Of a stretch of 64,000 bases of DNA, positions 40,312-45,881 are shown in pieces. Source of the stretch: Limosilactobacillus frumenti DSM 13145 (GTDB lineage Bacteria > Bacillota > Bacilli > Lactobacillales > Lactobacillaceae); contig NZ_AZER01000016.1 in NCBI RefSeq assembly GCF_001436045.1, positions 372,001-436,000 of the forward strand. The letters are read 5' to 3'. Position 1 is the first letter of the stretch. Each line of letters begins with the position of its first letter. The notes beneath the pieces were generated by a model. That model was not told where the DNA came from. It ran no database searches and saw only the letters and a program-made list of their open reading frames with translations. Both the position numbers and the translations under genes were made by a program.

Positions 40312-40506
40312 TCACCTTCTTTCTCTAAAAGCATCCAAACTCACATTCAAGGCATCCGCTATTTGGCACATAACCTTAAACGTTGGTTGAACACCATTGT
40401 TTTTGTATTGATATAAAGTGTTGTTTGGTATGCCTGTTATTTTTGATAGTCGATAAACTGACATGTGACGTTTATCAAGCTGTTTTTGAATCTTTTTCCA
40501 CAACAT
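40312..40506 (-). CDS. XRE-family helix-turn-helix regulator, 64 aa
   Basis: MLWKKIQKQLDKRHMSVYRLSKITGIPNNTLYQYKNNGVQPTFKVMCQIADALNVSLDAFRERR is a complete mini-Cro fold. It is preceded by GAGGAGAATAGCC and by an AT-rich stretch (40520..40560) that could contain promoters for both strands. The group I ribozyme core lies divergently upstream. Likely an early transcription switch; target unknown. Confidence 0.78.
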   Translation of the reverse strand: MLWKKIQKQLDKRHMSVYRLSKITGIPNNTLYQYKNNGVQPTFKVMCQIADALNVSLDAFRERR

Positions 40507-40556
40507 ATGGCTATTCTCCTCTTCACTTGTGTCTATATATTGTGATATATTTATTC

Positions 40557-40760
40557 CTGTGCTGGATTGCCCTGTGTCACAGCGATGTGATACTTAGCAC
40601 TGGGTGAATTCAAGGAAAACCTAAGTCTTAATTGATATGGCAACCCTGAGCCAAGCTTTATTGAAGGTGCAACGCATAGGATTTATTCCCACGAGCGCCC
40701 AGCAACTCTAGTAGTTGAAAAGATATGCTGAACTGTATGGAAACATGCACAAGCTGAGGA
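40557..40760 (+). ncRNA. Group I intron / group I-like ribozyme core
   Basis: Core elements in order: P2 GTGTCAC/GTGATAC (40574..40593); P3 CTGGGTG/CGCCCAG (40600..40606 with 40696..40702); P4 TCA-GG/CCTGA around 40609..40649; the hallmark GGCAACCCTGAGCCAAGC (40639..40656); P7 GCATA/TATGC (40674..40678 with 40724..40728); P8 hairpin CAACT/AGTTG (40703..40717); P9 TGTATG-GAAA-CATGCA (40734..40749). Orientation is opposite to flanking genes. No homing endonuclease frame is inside. The exons are not identified. Confidence 0.78.
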
Positions 40761-40784
40761 TAAAAAACCACAGCGATAACAAAA

Positions 40785-41060
40785 TTGAAGAACGTATTAG
40801 ACAGATTGCATAAACAAGTTGCTACGATGTCTGTAGCACCAAACGTTGCTAAGTCTCTAAGTCAAGCTAATAACTCTGTTGCATCTGGTGTGAACATTGC
40901 AAAGGAGATGAATAACTTAACGAAACCTATGACGTTTAATATGAAAGCAATTCTTGAACAAACTAATACGATTAGCGGTAAACAAGCACACTTTAGTCAC
41001 CCTTCCTCCGGGTGGCTTTTTTCTTTGAAATACTGTTGTAAAGAATCAGTAGCATCATGA
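40785..41060 (+). CDS. Uncertain open frame downstream of the ribozyme
   Basis: A frame open from 40764 reads KTTAITKLKNVLDRLHKQVATMSVAPNVAKSLSQANNSVASGVNIAKEMNNLTKPMTFNMKAILEQTNTISGKQAHFS, protein-like up to a terminator at 40996..41022, then runs on to 41060 with unnatural sequence. The only start is a TTG at 40785 without a good ribosome binding site. It could be the 3' exon or remnant of a gene interrupted by the group I element. Confidence 0.35.
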   Translation: MKNVLDRLHKQVATMSVAPNVAKSLSQANNSVASGVNIAKEMNNLTKPMTFNMKAILEQTNTISGKQAHFSHPSSGWLFSLKYCCKESVAS

Positions 41061-41094
41061 TCGCTACCGTGCTGAATAAAGTTACATTTACCAT
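40993..41094 (-). CDS. Small membrane protein, 33 aa
   Basis: MVNVTLFSTVAIMMLLILYNSISKKKATRRKGD: one membrane helix and a strongly basic tail. A GGGAG ribosome binding site precedes the ATG, which shares a base with the stop of the 88-residue gene upstream. Its 3' end overlaps the plus-strand terminator hairpin. Confidence 0.5.
   Translation of the reverse strand: MVNVTLFSTVAIMMLLILYNSISKKKATRRKGD
40996..41022 (+). terminator. Plus-strand terminator after the ribozyme/ORF unit
   Basis: GTCACCC/GGGTGGC stem (one G-T), 7-nt loop, then T6. It closes the rightward unit that contains the group I core and faces the leftward early operon. Confidence 0.75.
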
Positions 41095-41360
41095 TATTTA
41101 TCTCCCATTGCTTCCAGAATCTTTACATGTGGATCCTGGTGTGCTTCGTACTGCTTTTCTGAGTAAAAAGTTTCAAACTTCTGATACTCTTTCAGATCAA
41201 CCCGGCAATCATAGAGAAATACTTTTTGCCATGCCGGGTAATGATCCTGTGCCCAGGACTTGCGTCTTAGAAACGTTGAATAAGACATCGGGTTGTCCTT
41301 TTGGACACTCCACTCTTGGCAAAATTCTGAAATAGTGAGCTGGTATCTAAACGGGCTCAT
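41094..41360 (-). CDS. Hypothetical early phage protein, 88 aa
   Basis: An 88-residue protein (YQLTISEFCQEWSVQKDNPMSYSTFLRRKSWAQDHYPAWQKVFLYDCRVDLKEYQKFETFYSEKQYEAH). The ISEFCQEW...STFLRRKSW pattern resembles small winged-helix or excisionase-like DNA binders, but I cannot name a family. An AGGAG lies nine bases before the ATG at 41360. It is divergent from the plus-strand gene at 41418. Confidence 0.62.
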   Translation of the reverse strand: MSPFRYQLTISEFCQEWSVQKDNPMSYSTFLRRKSWAQDHYPAWQKVFLYDCRVDLKEYQKFETFYSEKQYEAHQDPHVKILEAMGDK

Positions 41361-41390
41361 AACATCATCTCCTCTCTGCTATACTTGACT

Positions 41391-41411
41391 CATCTCCTGT
41401 GAAAGGAGGTG
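41391..41411 (+). promoter_or_regulatory. Hairpin sealing the Shine-Dalgarno of the 41418 gene
   Basis: CATCTCCT pairs with AGGAGGTG over eight positions (one G-T) across a GTGAA loop. The right arm is the ribosome binding site of the GTG-start gene. TATACT (41380..41385) upstream could be its -10. The same arrangement is found at 41956..41977. Confidence 0.68.
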
Positions 41412-41417
41412 AATTTT

Positions 41418-41645
41418 GTGCCTAGATATTCTGAAAGTGATCTTAAAAGATTCGAAGAAAAAGATTATATGTTGCTCGATATGGCTCTTAAAAATGCAAA
41501 AGTCAACGGTAAAAAAGAGTTCAAAGTTAATATCCAAGCTTTTGATGAAGTTCCTAATTACGAGCGACACGTTTGGACTTGGGCTTCGAAAAATGGGATT
41601 GACTACTCCAAACCATTTGATGAGTTTATATTCCGTATCGATTAA
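41418..41645 (+). CDS. Hypothetical phage protein, 75 aa, GTG start, rightward
   Basis: Encodes a 75-residue protein (PRYSESDLKRFEEKDYMLLDMALKNAKVNGKKEFKVNIQAFDEVPNYERHVWTWASKNGIDYSKPFDEFIFRID). The GTG at 41418 lies seven bases after AGGAGG; the upstream GTG at 41409 is inside the ribosome binding site. It is one of two rightward genes inside the leftward early region and overlaps the 3' end of the convergent gene 41626..41919. Family not recognised. Confidence 0.68.
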   Translation: MPRYSESDLKRFEEKDYMLLDMALKNAKVNGKKEFKVNIQAFDEVPNYERHVWTWASKNGIDYSKPFDEFIFRID

Positions 41646-41919
41646 GTAACTCAATAGCCCTATTAACCGACATCAGAAAAACCTTCTCTTGAACAATTAG
41701 TTCTATTTTTAGAGGCTGGGGATTAGCCAAGTTCGTTCTGTCTTGAGTAATTCGTTGATATAAAATTCCGTTGTAACGATTACTCTCAATAGCTGTTATT
41801 CCGATATGTCCTCTAAAAGTAAAAGTAAAATTCAAGTCACTATCCTCAATTACAAGTGCTCTCAGTTTCTGCTGAGGGTACTTTTTTTGTAGCCGTTCTA
41901 GCTTCTTTATTAGCTTCAT
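41626..41919 (-). CDS. Hypothetical phage protein, 97 aa
   Basis: A 97-residue protein (KLIKKLERLQKKYPQQKLRALVIEDSDLNFTFTFRGHIGITAIESNRYNGILYQRITQDRTNLANPQPLKIELIVQEKVFLMSVNRAIELLNRYGI) with a beta-rich middle. Unrecognised. AGGAGGTGATGAA precedes the ATG at 41919. It converges with, and overlaps, the rightward gene ending at 41645. Confidence 0.66.
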   Translation of the reverse strand: MKLIKKLERLQKKYPQQKLRALVIEDSDLNFTFTFRGHIGITAIESNRYNGILYQRITQDRTNLANPQPLKIELIVQEKVFLMSVNRAIELLNRYGI

Positions 41920-41955
41920 TTCATCACCTCCTAATTAGCTTTGATATACTTGAGT

Positions 41956-41977
41956 CATCTCCTAATGAAAGGAGGTG
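41956..41977 (+). promoter_or_regulatory. Hairpin sealing the Shine-Dalgarno of the 41984 gene
   Basis: CATCTCCT (41956..41963) pairs with AGGAGGTG (41970..41977) across a 6-nt loop, matching the hairpin at 41391..41411 in both arms. TATACTTGA upstream is also shared between the two leaders. Confidence 0.68.
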
Positions 41978-41983
41978 AACTTT

Positions 41984-42178
41984 ATGAAATTTGACATTTC
42001 CGGAGATGATTTTGATCCTAATCAAATTACCAAAGATATTAAGAACCAAATTCTCCATCAACCATTCGACACCAAATGCCCTAACTGCCATAGGAAATTC
42101 AAGGTTCAACTTGGCCACAATAAATGCCCTTACTGTGGCGCTAGCGTTAATGTAACCAAAGGCAAAGGCTGGGACTAA
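41984..42178 (+). CDS. Zinc-ribbon phage protein, 64 aa, rightward
   Basis: A 64-residue protein: an N-terminal 30-residue segment, then TKCPNCHRKFKVQLGHNKCPYCGASVNVTKGKGWD with two CPxC pairs forming a zinc ribbon. The ATG at 41984 is preceded by AGGAGG inside a hairpin. Its stop overlaps the convergent 50-residue gene by four bases. Possibly nucleic-acid binding; role unknown. Confidence 0.72.
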   Translation: MKFDISGDDFDPNQITKDIKNQILHQPFDTKCPNCHRKFKVQLGHNKCPYCGASVNVTKGKGWD

Positions 42179-42327
42179 TTTTGAGAAGTCAGTTTGCTTA
42201 TTAGTGAGCTGGCTTTTTCTAGTTCAGCGTTTAATTCTTTTGCCTTCAAAAGCAGATTGCTTAATTTGGAGTCAATTTCCTTACTGTTATCAAATTCCAT
42301 TTCAATGTGTTTGGTTATTTTTTCCAT
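42175..42327 (-). CDS. Small coiled-coil phage protein, 50 aa
   Basis: Encodes EKITKHIEMEFDNSKEIDSKLSNLLLKAKELNAELEKASSLISKLTSQN, a single amphipathic helix with heptad pattern. An AAGGAGG lies at ideal distance before the ATG at 42327. Convergent with the zinc-ribbon gene, overlapping by four bases. Unrecognised. Confidence 0.58.
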   Translation of the reverse strand: MEKITKHIEMEFDNSKEIDSKLSNLLLKAKELNAELEKASSLISKLTSQN

Positions 42328-42343
42328 TTCATTTCCTCCTTAT

Positions 42344-43108
42344 CTAAGCATTCACAATATTTTCTTTGAGGAACTTATTAATAAAGTATTGCTGTCCTTT
42401 CCCGGTTACCTTGGTAGTGATCTGCACGGTAGTATGACCGTCTGAGTGGGTGACTGCCGTTTCTTTTGTTTTAAACAGCCCCATCTCCATTGCTCGTTGT
42501 GTTGGTACGTTGCGATTGCTGCCTCGTTTTCCCAGATAACCGTTATTACGCATCCACTTAAATAAGCGGTTTTGACCAGTATCAATGCCGTTTTGTCGTA
42601 AAATCTTCGCAAGCTGACCAACTAAGATGCTGGTATGGCTTGTTGTTACTGCATCAGCAAAAATTGCTTTTGGCTTCATTACTTTGTTCTCTTCTTGAAG
42701 TTGCTTGCGCTTTTGCTGTTCTTCCTTCAACTGAGTAGCAAGATTGATAATCGTGTCTGGGTTAAGCAGTGCCTTTTCAATCGTCTGTGGTGTCATATAA
42801 ACACCATGTTTACGAATTGATGGTAGAACTTCGTTTGTTACCCAATGCTGAAAACTTCTTGCTGTCTGATTGTTAGCCTTGATAGCTAACTCATAAAATT
42901 GTGGTTCGGTGATGTAATCGCCTTTCCCCACTTGTGGGGAATGTAAGTATTCTTGAACTCGTTCCCACCGAGCATATGTTTTCCCATTCTTGGTCTGGCT
43001 AATTCCCATACCAATGGCAGACTGCTCAGCGTCAAAATAAACTTCGCCGTTCTTTTCGACTACGTTTAAGTTCTTGCCTTGAAAATTAAATAATTGCGGT
43101 TGATTCAT
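42344..43108 (-). CDS. Phage antirepressor (BRO-N and KilA-C/ANT domains)
   Basis: A protein of about 254 residues. The N-terminal BRO domain (QLFNFQGKNLNVVEKNGEVYFDAEQSAIGMGISQ ... ARSFQHWVTNEVLPSIRKHGVYMT) is followed by a KilA-C/ANT domain (LVGQLAKILRQNGIDTGQNRLFKWMRNNGYLGKRGSNRNVPTQRAMEMGLFKTKETAVTHSDGHTTVQITTKVTGKGQQYFINKFL). Such proteins counter repressors to allow induction. The ATG at 43108 follows AAGGAGG. It is the main protein directly downstream of the Cro-like gene. Confidence 0.93.
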   Translation of the reverse strand: MNQPQLFNFQGKNLNVVEKNGEVYFDAEQSAIGMGISQTKNGKTYARWERVQEYLHSPQVGKGDYITEPQFYELAIKANNQTARSFQHWVTNEVLPSIRKHGVYMTPQTIEKALLNPDTIINLATQLKEEQQKRKQLQEENKVMKPKAIFADAVTTSHTSILVGQLAKILRQNGIDTGQNRLFKWMRNNGYLGKRGSNRNVPTQRAMEMGLFKTKETAVTHSDGHTTVQITTKVTGKGQQYFINKFLKENIVNA

Positions 43109-43169
43109 TTTTAAACCTCCTTGAATGAGCAAGACAAAGCTGCCACTCGTGAAGCACTTGAAAAGTTTT

Positions 43170-43289
43170 TTAACTAGCTAGTGCTTCTATAATTCGCGCT
43201 ACTTTACTGATTTCTAAATCACTAAAGTGGCGTTTTTTTAATTTGAAATAAATTGTGTTTGCTTCAGCAATAACGTTTTTGTTTTCCAT
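43170..43289 (-). CDS. Small phage protein, 39 aa
   Basis: Encodes MENKNVIAEANTIYFKLKKRHFSDLEISKVARIIEALAS, helical. AAGGAGACAATGAA precedes the ATG at 43289 and the gap to the Cro-like gene is 12 bp, so it is likely the second gene of the lytic operon. Not recognised. Confidence 0.55.
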   Translation of the reverse strand: MENKNVIAEANTIYFKLKKRHFSDLEISKVARIIEALAS

Positions 43290-43301
43290 TTCATTGTCTC
43301 C

Positions 43302-43544
43302 TTAGTTAGCTCGTATGTAGTTTTTAAGTTTCTGATTAACTACTTTTGTAGTATGCAAAGCTAAAAAAATAGCATCGGTTGAAGTCTGAAAGACTTTAGC
43401 CATTCTATAAATAGCGTTAGCGCTTGGCTCTCTTATACCTTTTTCCCAATTATAAATTGATCCGGGAGTAACTTCTAACTTTTGTGCTAGTTGAAATCTT
43501 GATAGATGCGCTTCTTTACGCAACTGTGTTAGATCTTTGCTCAA
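43302..43544 (-). CDS. Cro-like helix-turn-helix regulator, TTG start
   Basis: An 80-residue protein with KDLTQLRKEAHLSRFQLAQKLEVTPGSIYNWEKGIREPSANAIYRMAKVFQTSTDAIFLAL, a canonical XRE fold. It is the first gene leftward from the divergent control region, opposite the cI-type gene, the place of Cro. Its TTG start at 43544 follows AGGAGG with seven-base spacing. The promoter TTGACT-N16-TATTAT reads into it with an operator between the boxes. Confidence 0.88.
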   Translation of the reverse strand: MSKDLTQLRKEAHLSRFQLAQKLEVTPGSIYNWEKGIREPSANAIYRMAKVFQTSTDAIFLALHTTKVVNQKLKNYIRAN

Positions 43545-43572
43545 GCTTATTCCTCCTCTCTTGCTTACAAAT

Positions 43573-43676
43573 ATATAATACTACATTCGTGGTAATAGTC
43601 AATACTTTTATACTACTTTTTTAAATATAATATCTTATCAACAACAACTTGTACTACAATATAAACAATCGTGGTA
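43573..43676. promoter_or_regulatory. Divergent cI/cro control region with operators
   Basis: Leftward promoter: TTGACT (43602..43597), 16-bp spacer, TATTAT. A 16-bp palindrome TACTAC-ATTC-GTGGTA (43579..43594) lies within it. Further half-sites are TACTAC at 43611 and 43652 and GTGGTA at 43671. Rightward -10 candidates TATAAT (43626..43631) and TACAAT (43655..43660) would serve the repressor gene. Confidence 0.75.
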
Positions 43677-43696
43677 AGAATGGAGGAATATTAGCA

Positions 43697-44029
43697 ATGA
43701 TAGGAGATAGAATTAGAGAATTGCGTTCCGCACGCAGAATGTCTCAAACAGAATTAGCAAAAGCCATTCACGTATCTCAACAAGCAATAACGAAATGGGA
43801 AAACGGAAAATCTGAACCGTCTTCTAGTGCAATTGATGATATCGCTAATTATTTCAATGTATCATCAGACTATTTATTAGAACGGACTTCCGAAAAAACT
43901 CCTGACAAAGATTTATCAAAGAATCAAAAACTAGTCGCCTACTCTATCGACCCTAATATCTCAGATGAAGAACGTAAGGATATCATTGAGATGGTAAAGA
44001 TTGCGATGAAGAACCGTCGTCGTGTTTAG
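43697..44029 (+). CDS. cI-type phage repressor (XRE family), 110 aa
   Basis: Likely lysogeny repressor. Residues 1-65 (GDRIRELRSARRMSQTELAKAIHVSQQAITKWENGKSEPSSSAIDDIANYFNVSSDYLLER) form the DNA-binding domain; the C-terminus is short and helical (SDEERKDIIEMVKIAMK) and has no LexA-like peptidase. It is followed 11 bp later by an ImmA-type peptidase, so removal by a separate protease rather than self-cleavage is expected. ATG at 43697 follows GGAGGAAT. Confidence 0.9.
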   Translation: MIGDRIRELRSARRMSQTELAKAIHVSQQAITKWENGKSEPSSSAIDDIANYFNVSSDYLLERTSEKTPDKDLSKNQKLVAYSIDPNISDEERKDIIEMVKIAMKNRRRV

Positions 44030-44040
44030 GCGGTGATTCC

Positions 44041-44340
44041 ATGGAAATGTCAGATTTAGAAAAGATCGAGGATCAACACCCCGAACTTAAATTCTACATG
44101 ATTGATGTTCCTAATCCTCACTACCACGGACATATCGATGGGAACAACGTGTATATAAACGAAAACCAGCCCGAACTGGACTGGCTTGTAACTGCACTAC
44201 ACGAATGTGTGCATTCAGATTATGATTATGGTGATTTATCTGATGGAACCAGGTTTAGCACGAAAATCGCTGAGCGCTGGGCAATCAGAGAATCACGTCG
44301 AGAATATAATGCGATGCTTAATGGAAAATTAGCAAATTAG
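44041..44340 (+). CDS. ImmA/IrrE family metallopeptidase, short form
   Basis: A 99-residue protein with VTALHECVHSDYD: a zinc-binding HExxH motif with a downstream acidic residue, and AERWAIRESRREYN after it. ImmA proteins cleave or inactivate cI-type repressors on DNA damage. It pairs with the repressor gene directly upstream and is probably its antagonist. At 99 residues it keeps only the catalytic core of the usual 150-residue family. Confidence 0.85.
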   Translation: MEMSDLEKIEDQHPELKFYMIDVPNPHYHGHIDGNNVYINENQPELDWLVTALHECVHSDYDYGDLSDGTRFSTKIAERWAIRESRREYNAMLNGKLAN

Positions 44341-44390
44341 TATTACGTCCAAACGTGATCGACGTTAAAAGCTATTAGGAGGATTAAATC

Positions 44391-44711
44391 ATGGATAATC
44401 AAAACACTTCAACACCTCAAAATGATAATAAGCAATATAAATTCTGCCAAAATTGTGGTGCAAAGATTGATGCTAAAGCTGTTGTATGTCCCAAATGCGG
44501 AGTTCCTGTCAATGGCAACAACGCTGAATCTAATTCAGAAGACCGGAACAACGGCTGGTGGAACCTGTTAGGATTCTTCTTCCCGATTGTCGGCTGGATT
44601 TTATGGGCCGTTTGGCATAAGGAATATCCTAAACGTGCTCACGGAATCTGCGTATGGTCCTGGGTTAGTTTTGGCATCAGCTTTGTCATCGGCTTCTTGA
44701 GCGTACTTTAA
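44391..44711 (+). CDS. Zinc-ribbon membrane protein A, 106 aa
   Basis: N-terminal zinc ribbon (KFCQNCGAKIDAKAVVCPKCGVPV), a hydrophilic linker, then two membrane helices (WWNLLGFFFPIVGWILWAVWH and GICVWSWVSFGISFVIGFLSVL). A strong AGGAGG precedes the ATG. Lysogeny-module position suggests expression in the lysogen, perhaps in superinfection exclusion, but that is inferred from position only. A second protein of the same design follows. Confidence 0.78.
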   Translation: MDNQNTSTPQNDNKQYKFCQNCGAKIDAKAVVCPKCGVPVNGNNAESNSEDRNNGWWNLLGFFFPIVGWILWAVWHKEYPKRAHGICVWSWVSFGISFVIGFLSVL

Positions 44712-44722
44712 GGAATACTTAA

Positions 44723-45037
44723 ATGAAATATTGTCCTAATTGTGGAAAACAAGTAGACCCAAAGGCAGTTATTTGTCCTCATTGCGGCGTTCCATTACCA
44801 TCATCCGGTTCTTCTAGTACGCCAGCTACAACAACGGATGACACTGGATCTGTTTGGTGGGGCGTCCTTGGTTTCTTTATTCCTGTTGCCGGCCTTGTCC
44901 TTTATATTGTCTGGCATAATAGCGAGCCTAAGAACGCTAAATCAGCAGGAATTGGTGCTTTAATTCAAGTTGGTGTTTGGATTGCATTCGTTATTTTTTT
45001 CTTTTTCATTGCATTAGCAGCAGACTTGTCTGACTAG
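44723..45037 (+). CDS. Zinc-ribbon membrane protein B, 104 aa
   Basis: Same architecture as its neighbour: KYCPNCGKQVDPKAVICPHCGVPLP, a Ser/Thr linker, and two hydrophobic segments (WWGVLGFFIPVAGLVLYIVWH, IGALIQVGVWIAFVIFFFFIALAA). It starts 12 bp after protein A with AAGGA upstream. The two differ enough in sequence to be an old duplication rather than a recent one. Confidence 0.78.
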   Translation: MKYCPNCGKQVDPKAVICPHCGVPLPSSGSSSTPATTTDDTGSVWWGVLGFFIPVAGLVLYIVWHNSEPKNAKSAGIGALIQVGVWIAFVIFFFFIALAADLSD

Positions 45038-45092
45038 CAATCATTTAATGCCGGCCTCGTGCCGGATACATAAAACTATTGGGGGATTATTT

Positions 45093-45143
45093 ATGAAAAA
45101 GATAAGTTTACTTTGCACCGCCCTGCTGGCGAATAAAAAATAG
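45093..45143 (+). pseudogene. Truncated secreted/lipoprotein gene remnant
   Basis: GGGGGAT followed by an ATG opens MKKISLLCTALLA, a typical start of a lipoprotein signal peptide, but the frame stops after 16 codons (NKK-stop). The break coincides with a copy of the CTCTCCGGAGAAAGGA repeat, suggesting that recombination between repeats removed the body of the gene. Confidence 0.4.
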
Positions 45144-45159
45144 CTCTCCGGAGAAAGGA
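45144..45159 (+). repeat. Leader repeat copy 1 with palindrome TCTCCGGAGA
   Basis: CTCTCCGGAGAAAGGA lies directly before the ribosome binding site of the 69-residue gene; identical copy at 45385..45400 before the next gene. The palindrome can form a short hairpin next to the Shine-Dalgarno. Confidence 0.65.
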
Positions 45160-45168
45160 GTAATAAAA

Positions 45169-45378
45169 ATGGGACTATTTAGTTCACGTGAAGATAAAAT
45201 CAAAAAATTAGATGAACAGTTGAAAGACTTTGACGACGAATATATGTACAAAAAATTATTGAATTGGTTAGAGCAAAATGCTGATAACAGCTCAACTGAC
45301 TTTGACCAGCTCGCCATTGCATATATCCTTCACCACGATCTGCAAGAGATTAAGCAAGCTATCGAGAATTTAAAATAA
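45169..45378 (+). CDS. Hypothetical lysogeny-module protein, 69 aa
   Basis: A 69-residue acidic helical protein (MGLFSSREDKIKKLDEQLKDFDDEYMYKKLLNWLEQNADNSSTDFDQLAIAYILHHDLQEIKQAIENLK). Not recognised. An AAAGGAG ribosome binding site precedes the ATG, right after a CTCTCCGGAGA palindrome. It is one of several short rightward genes between the immunity genes and integrase. Confidence 0.65.
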   Translation: MGLFSSREDKIKKLDEQLKDFDDEYMYKKLLNWLEQNADNSSTDFDQLAIAYILHHDLQEIKQAIENLK

Positions 45379-45384
45379 AAAGCC

Positions 45385-45400
45385 CTCTCCGGAGAAAGGA
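45385..45400 (+). repeat. Leader repeat copy 2 with palindrome TCTCCGGAGA
   Basis: Identical to 45144..45159, including the AAAGGA that serves as ribosome binding site, and placed just before the 52-residue gene. Confidence 0.65.
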
Positions 45401-45410
45401 CGTGTGAATA

Positions 45411-45569
45411 ATGGATCCAAATCAATTAGAAGTGTTGAAAGAGTTTATCCCACAATCCAGCGTGGAACTATTACTTAACCCACTTGCACAAGGCGTTGGT
45501 TATACCATCAGCGGAATTTATTACGCTATTTTCGGTAAATTAATTAAGTATGGTGCTGCAAAGAAATAG
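45411..45569 (+). CDS. Small amphipathic lysogeny-module protein, 52 aa
   Basis: Encodes MDPNQLEVLKEFIPQSSVELLLNPLAQGVGYTISGIYYAIFGKLIKYGAAKK, with a hydrophobic stretch that could be membrane-associated. It resembles the beginning of longer prophage proteins but stops early, so it may be a truncated gene. It is preceded by a copy of the leader repeat. Confidence 0.5.
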   Translation: MDPNQLEVLKEFIPQSSVELLLNPLAQGVGYTISGIYYAIFGKLIKYGAAKK

Positions 45570-45574
45570 GAAAG

Positions 45575-45751
45575 TCATTCATTAGCATGGTGATTTAATT
45601 GTTTGTAAATTTCTAATTTTTTATCGAATCGTTCTTCTGTTTTCGACACAAATAAGGTTATAACGTCACTCACGATCCGAATAGCAAATATTGTAATTAC
45701 TGAACTTAAGACAACGCTTAAAATAACTGAAATGAGAATGATTTTTAGCAT
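45575..45751 (-). CDS. Small membrane protein, 58 aa, leftward
   Basis: From the ATG at 45751 (AGGGAG upstream) it encodes MLKIILISVILSVVLSSVITIFAIRIVSDVITLFVSKTEERFDKKLEIYKQLNHHANE: one N-terminal membrane helix and a charged helical tail. It is the only leftward gene between repressor and integrase. Small membrane proteins at this site are often superinfection-exclusion factors; here this is only a hypothesis. Confidence 0.55.
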   Translation of the reverse strand: MLKIILISVILSVVLSSVITIFAIRIVSDVITLFVSKTEERFDKKLEIYKQLNHHANE

Positions 45752-45807
45752 AATAATCTCCCTGAACATTAGTTTTGTCAATTATATCAATTAATTTTAA
45801 AACAACC

Positions 45808-45831
45808 AAACCCGTCGATTTTGACGGGTTT
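45808..45831. terminator. Hairpin upstream of the integrase gene
   Basis: AAACCCGTC/GACGGGTTT, nine perfect pairs with a 6-nt loop. T-rich sequence follows on the minus side (GGTTGTTTT) and A-rich on the plus side, so it may stop antisense transcription leaving the integrase gene or isolate int from the lysogeny cassette. Confidence 0.55.
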
Positions 45832-45881
45832 AAAAAGGATTCCAAAAGAACATACATTCGCATCGAAAGGAGGTGAACACT

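Noticed and set aside
40383-40607. Rightward frame of 74 codons as possible 5' exon of the group I element
   Set aside because: It is the antisense of the HTH gene 40312..40506 and lacks a start signal; the 5' exon remains unidentified.
41379-41654. Leftward frame of 91 codons covering the 75-residue rightward gene
   Set aside because: Antisense shadow; the rightward gene has an excellent Shine-Dalgarno and natural composition.
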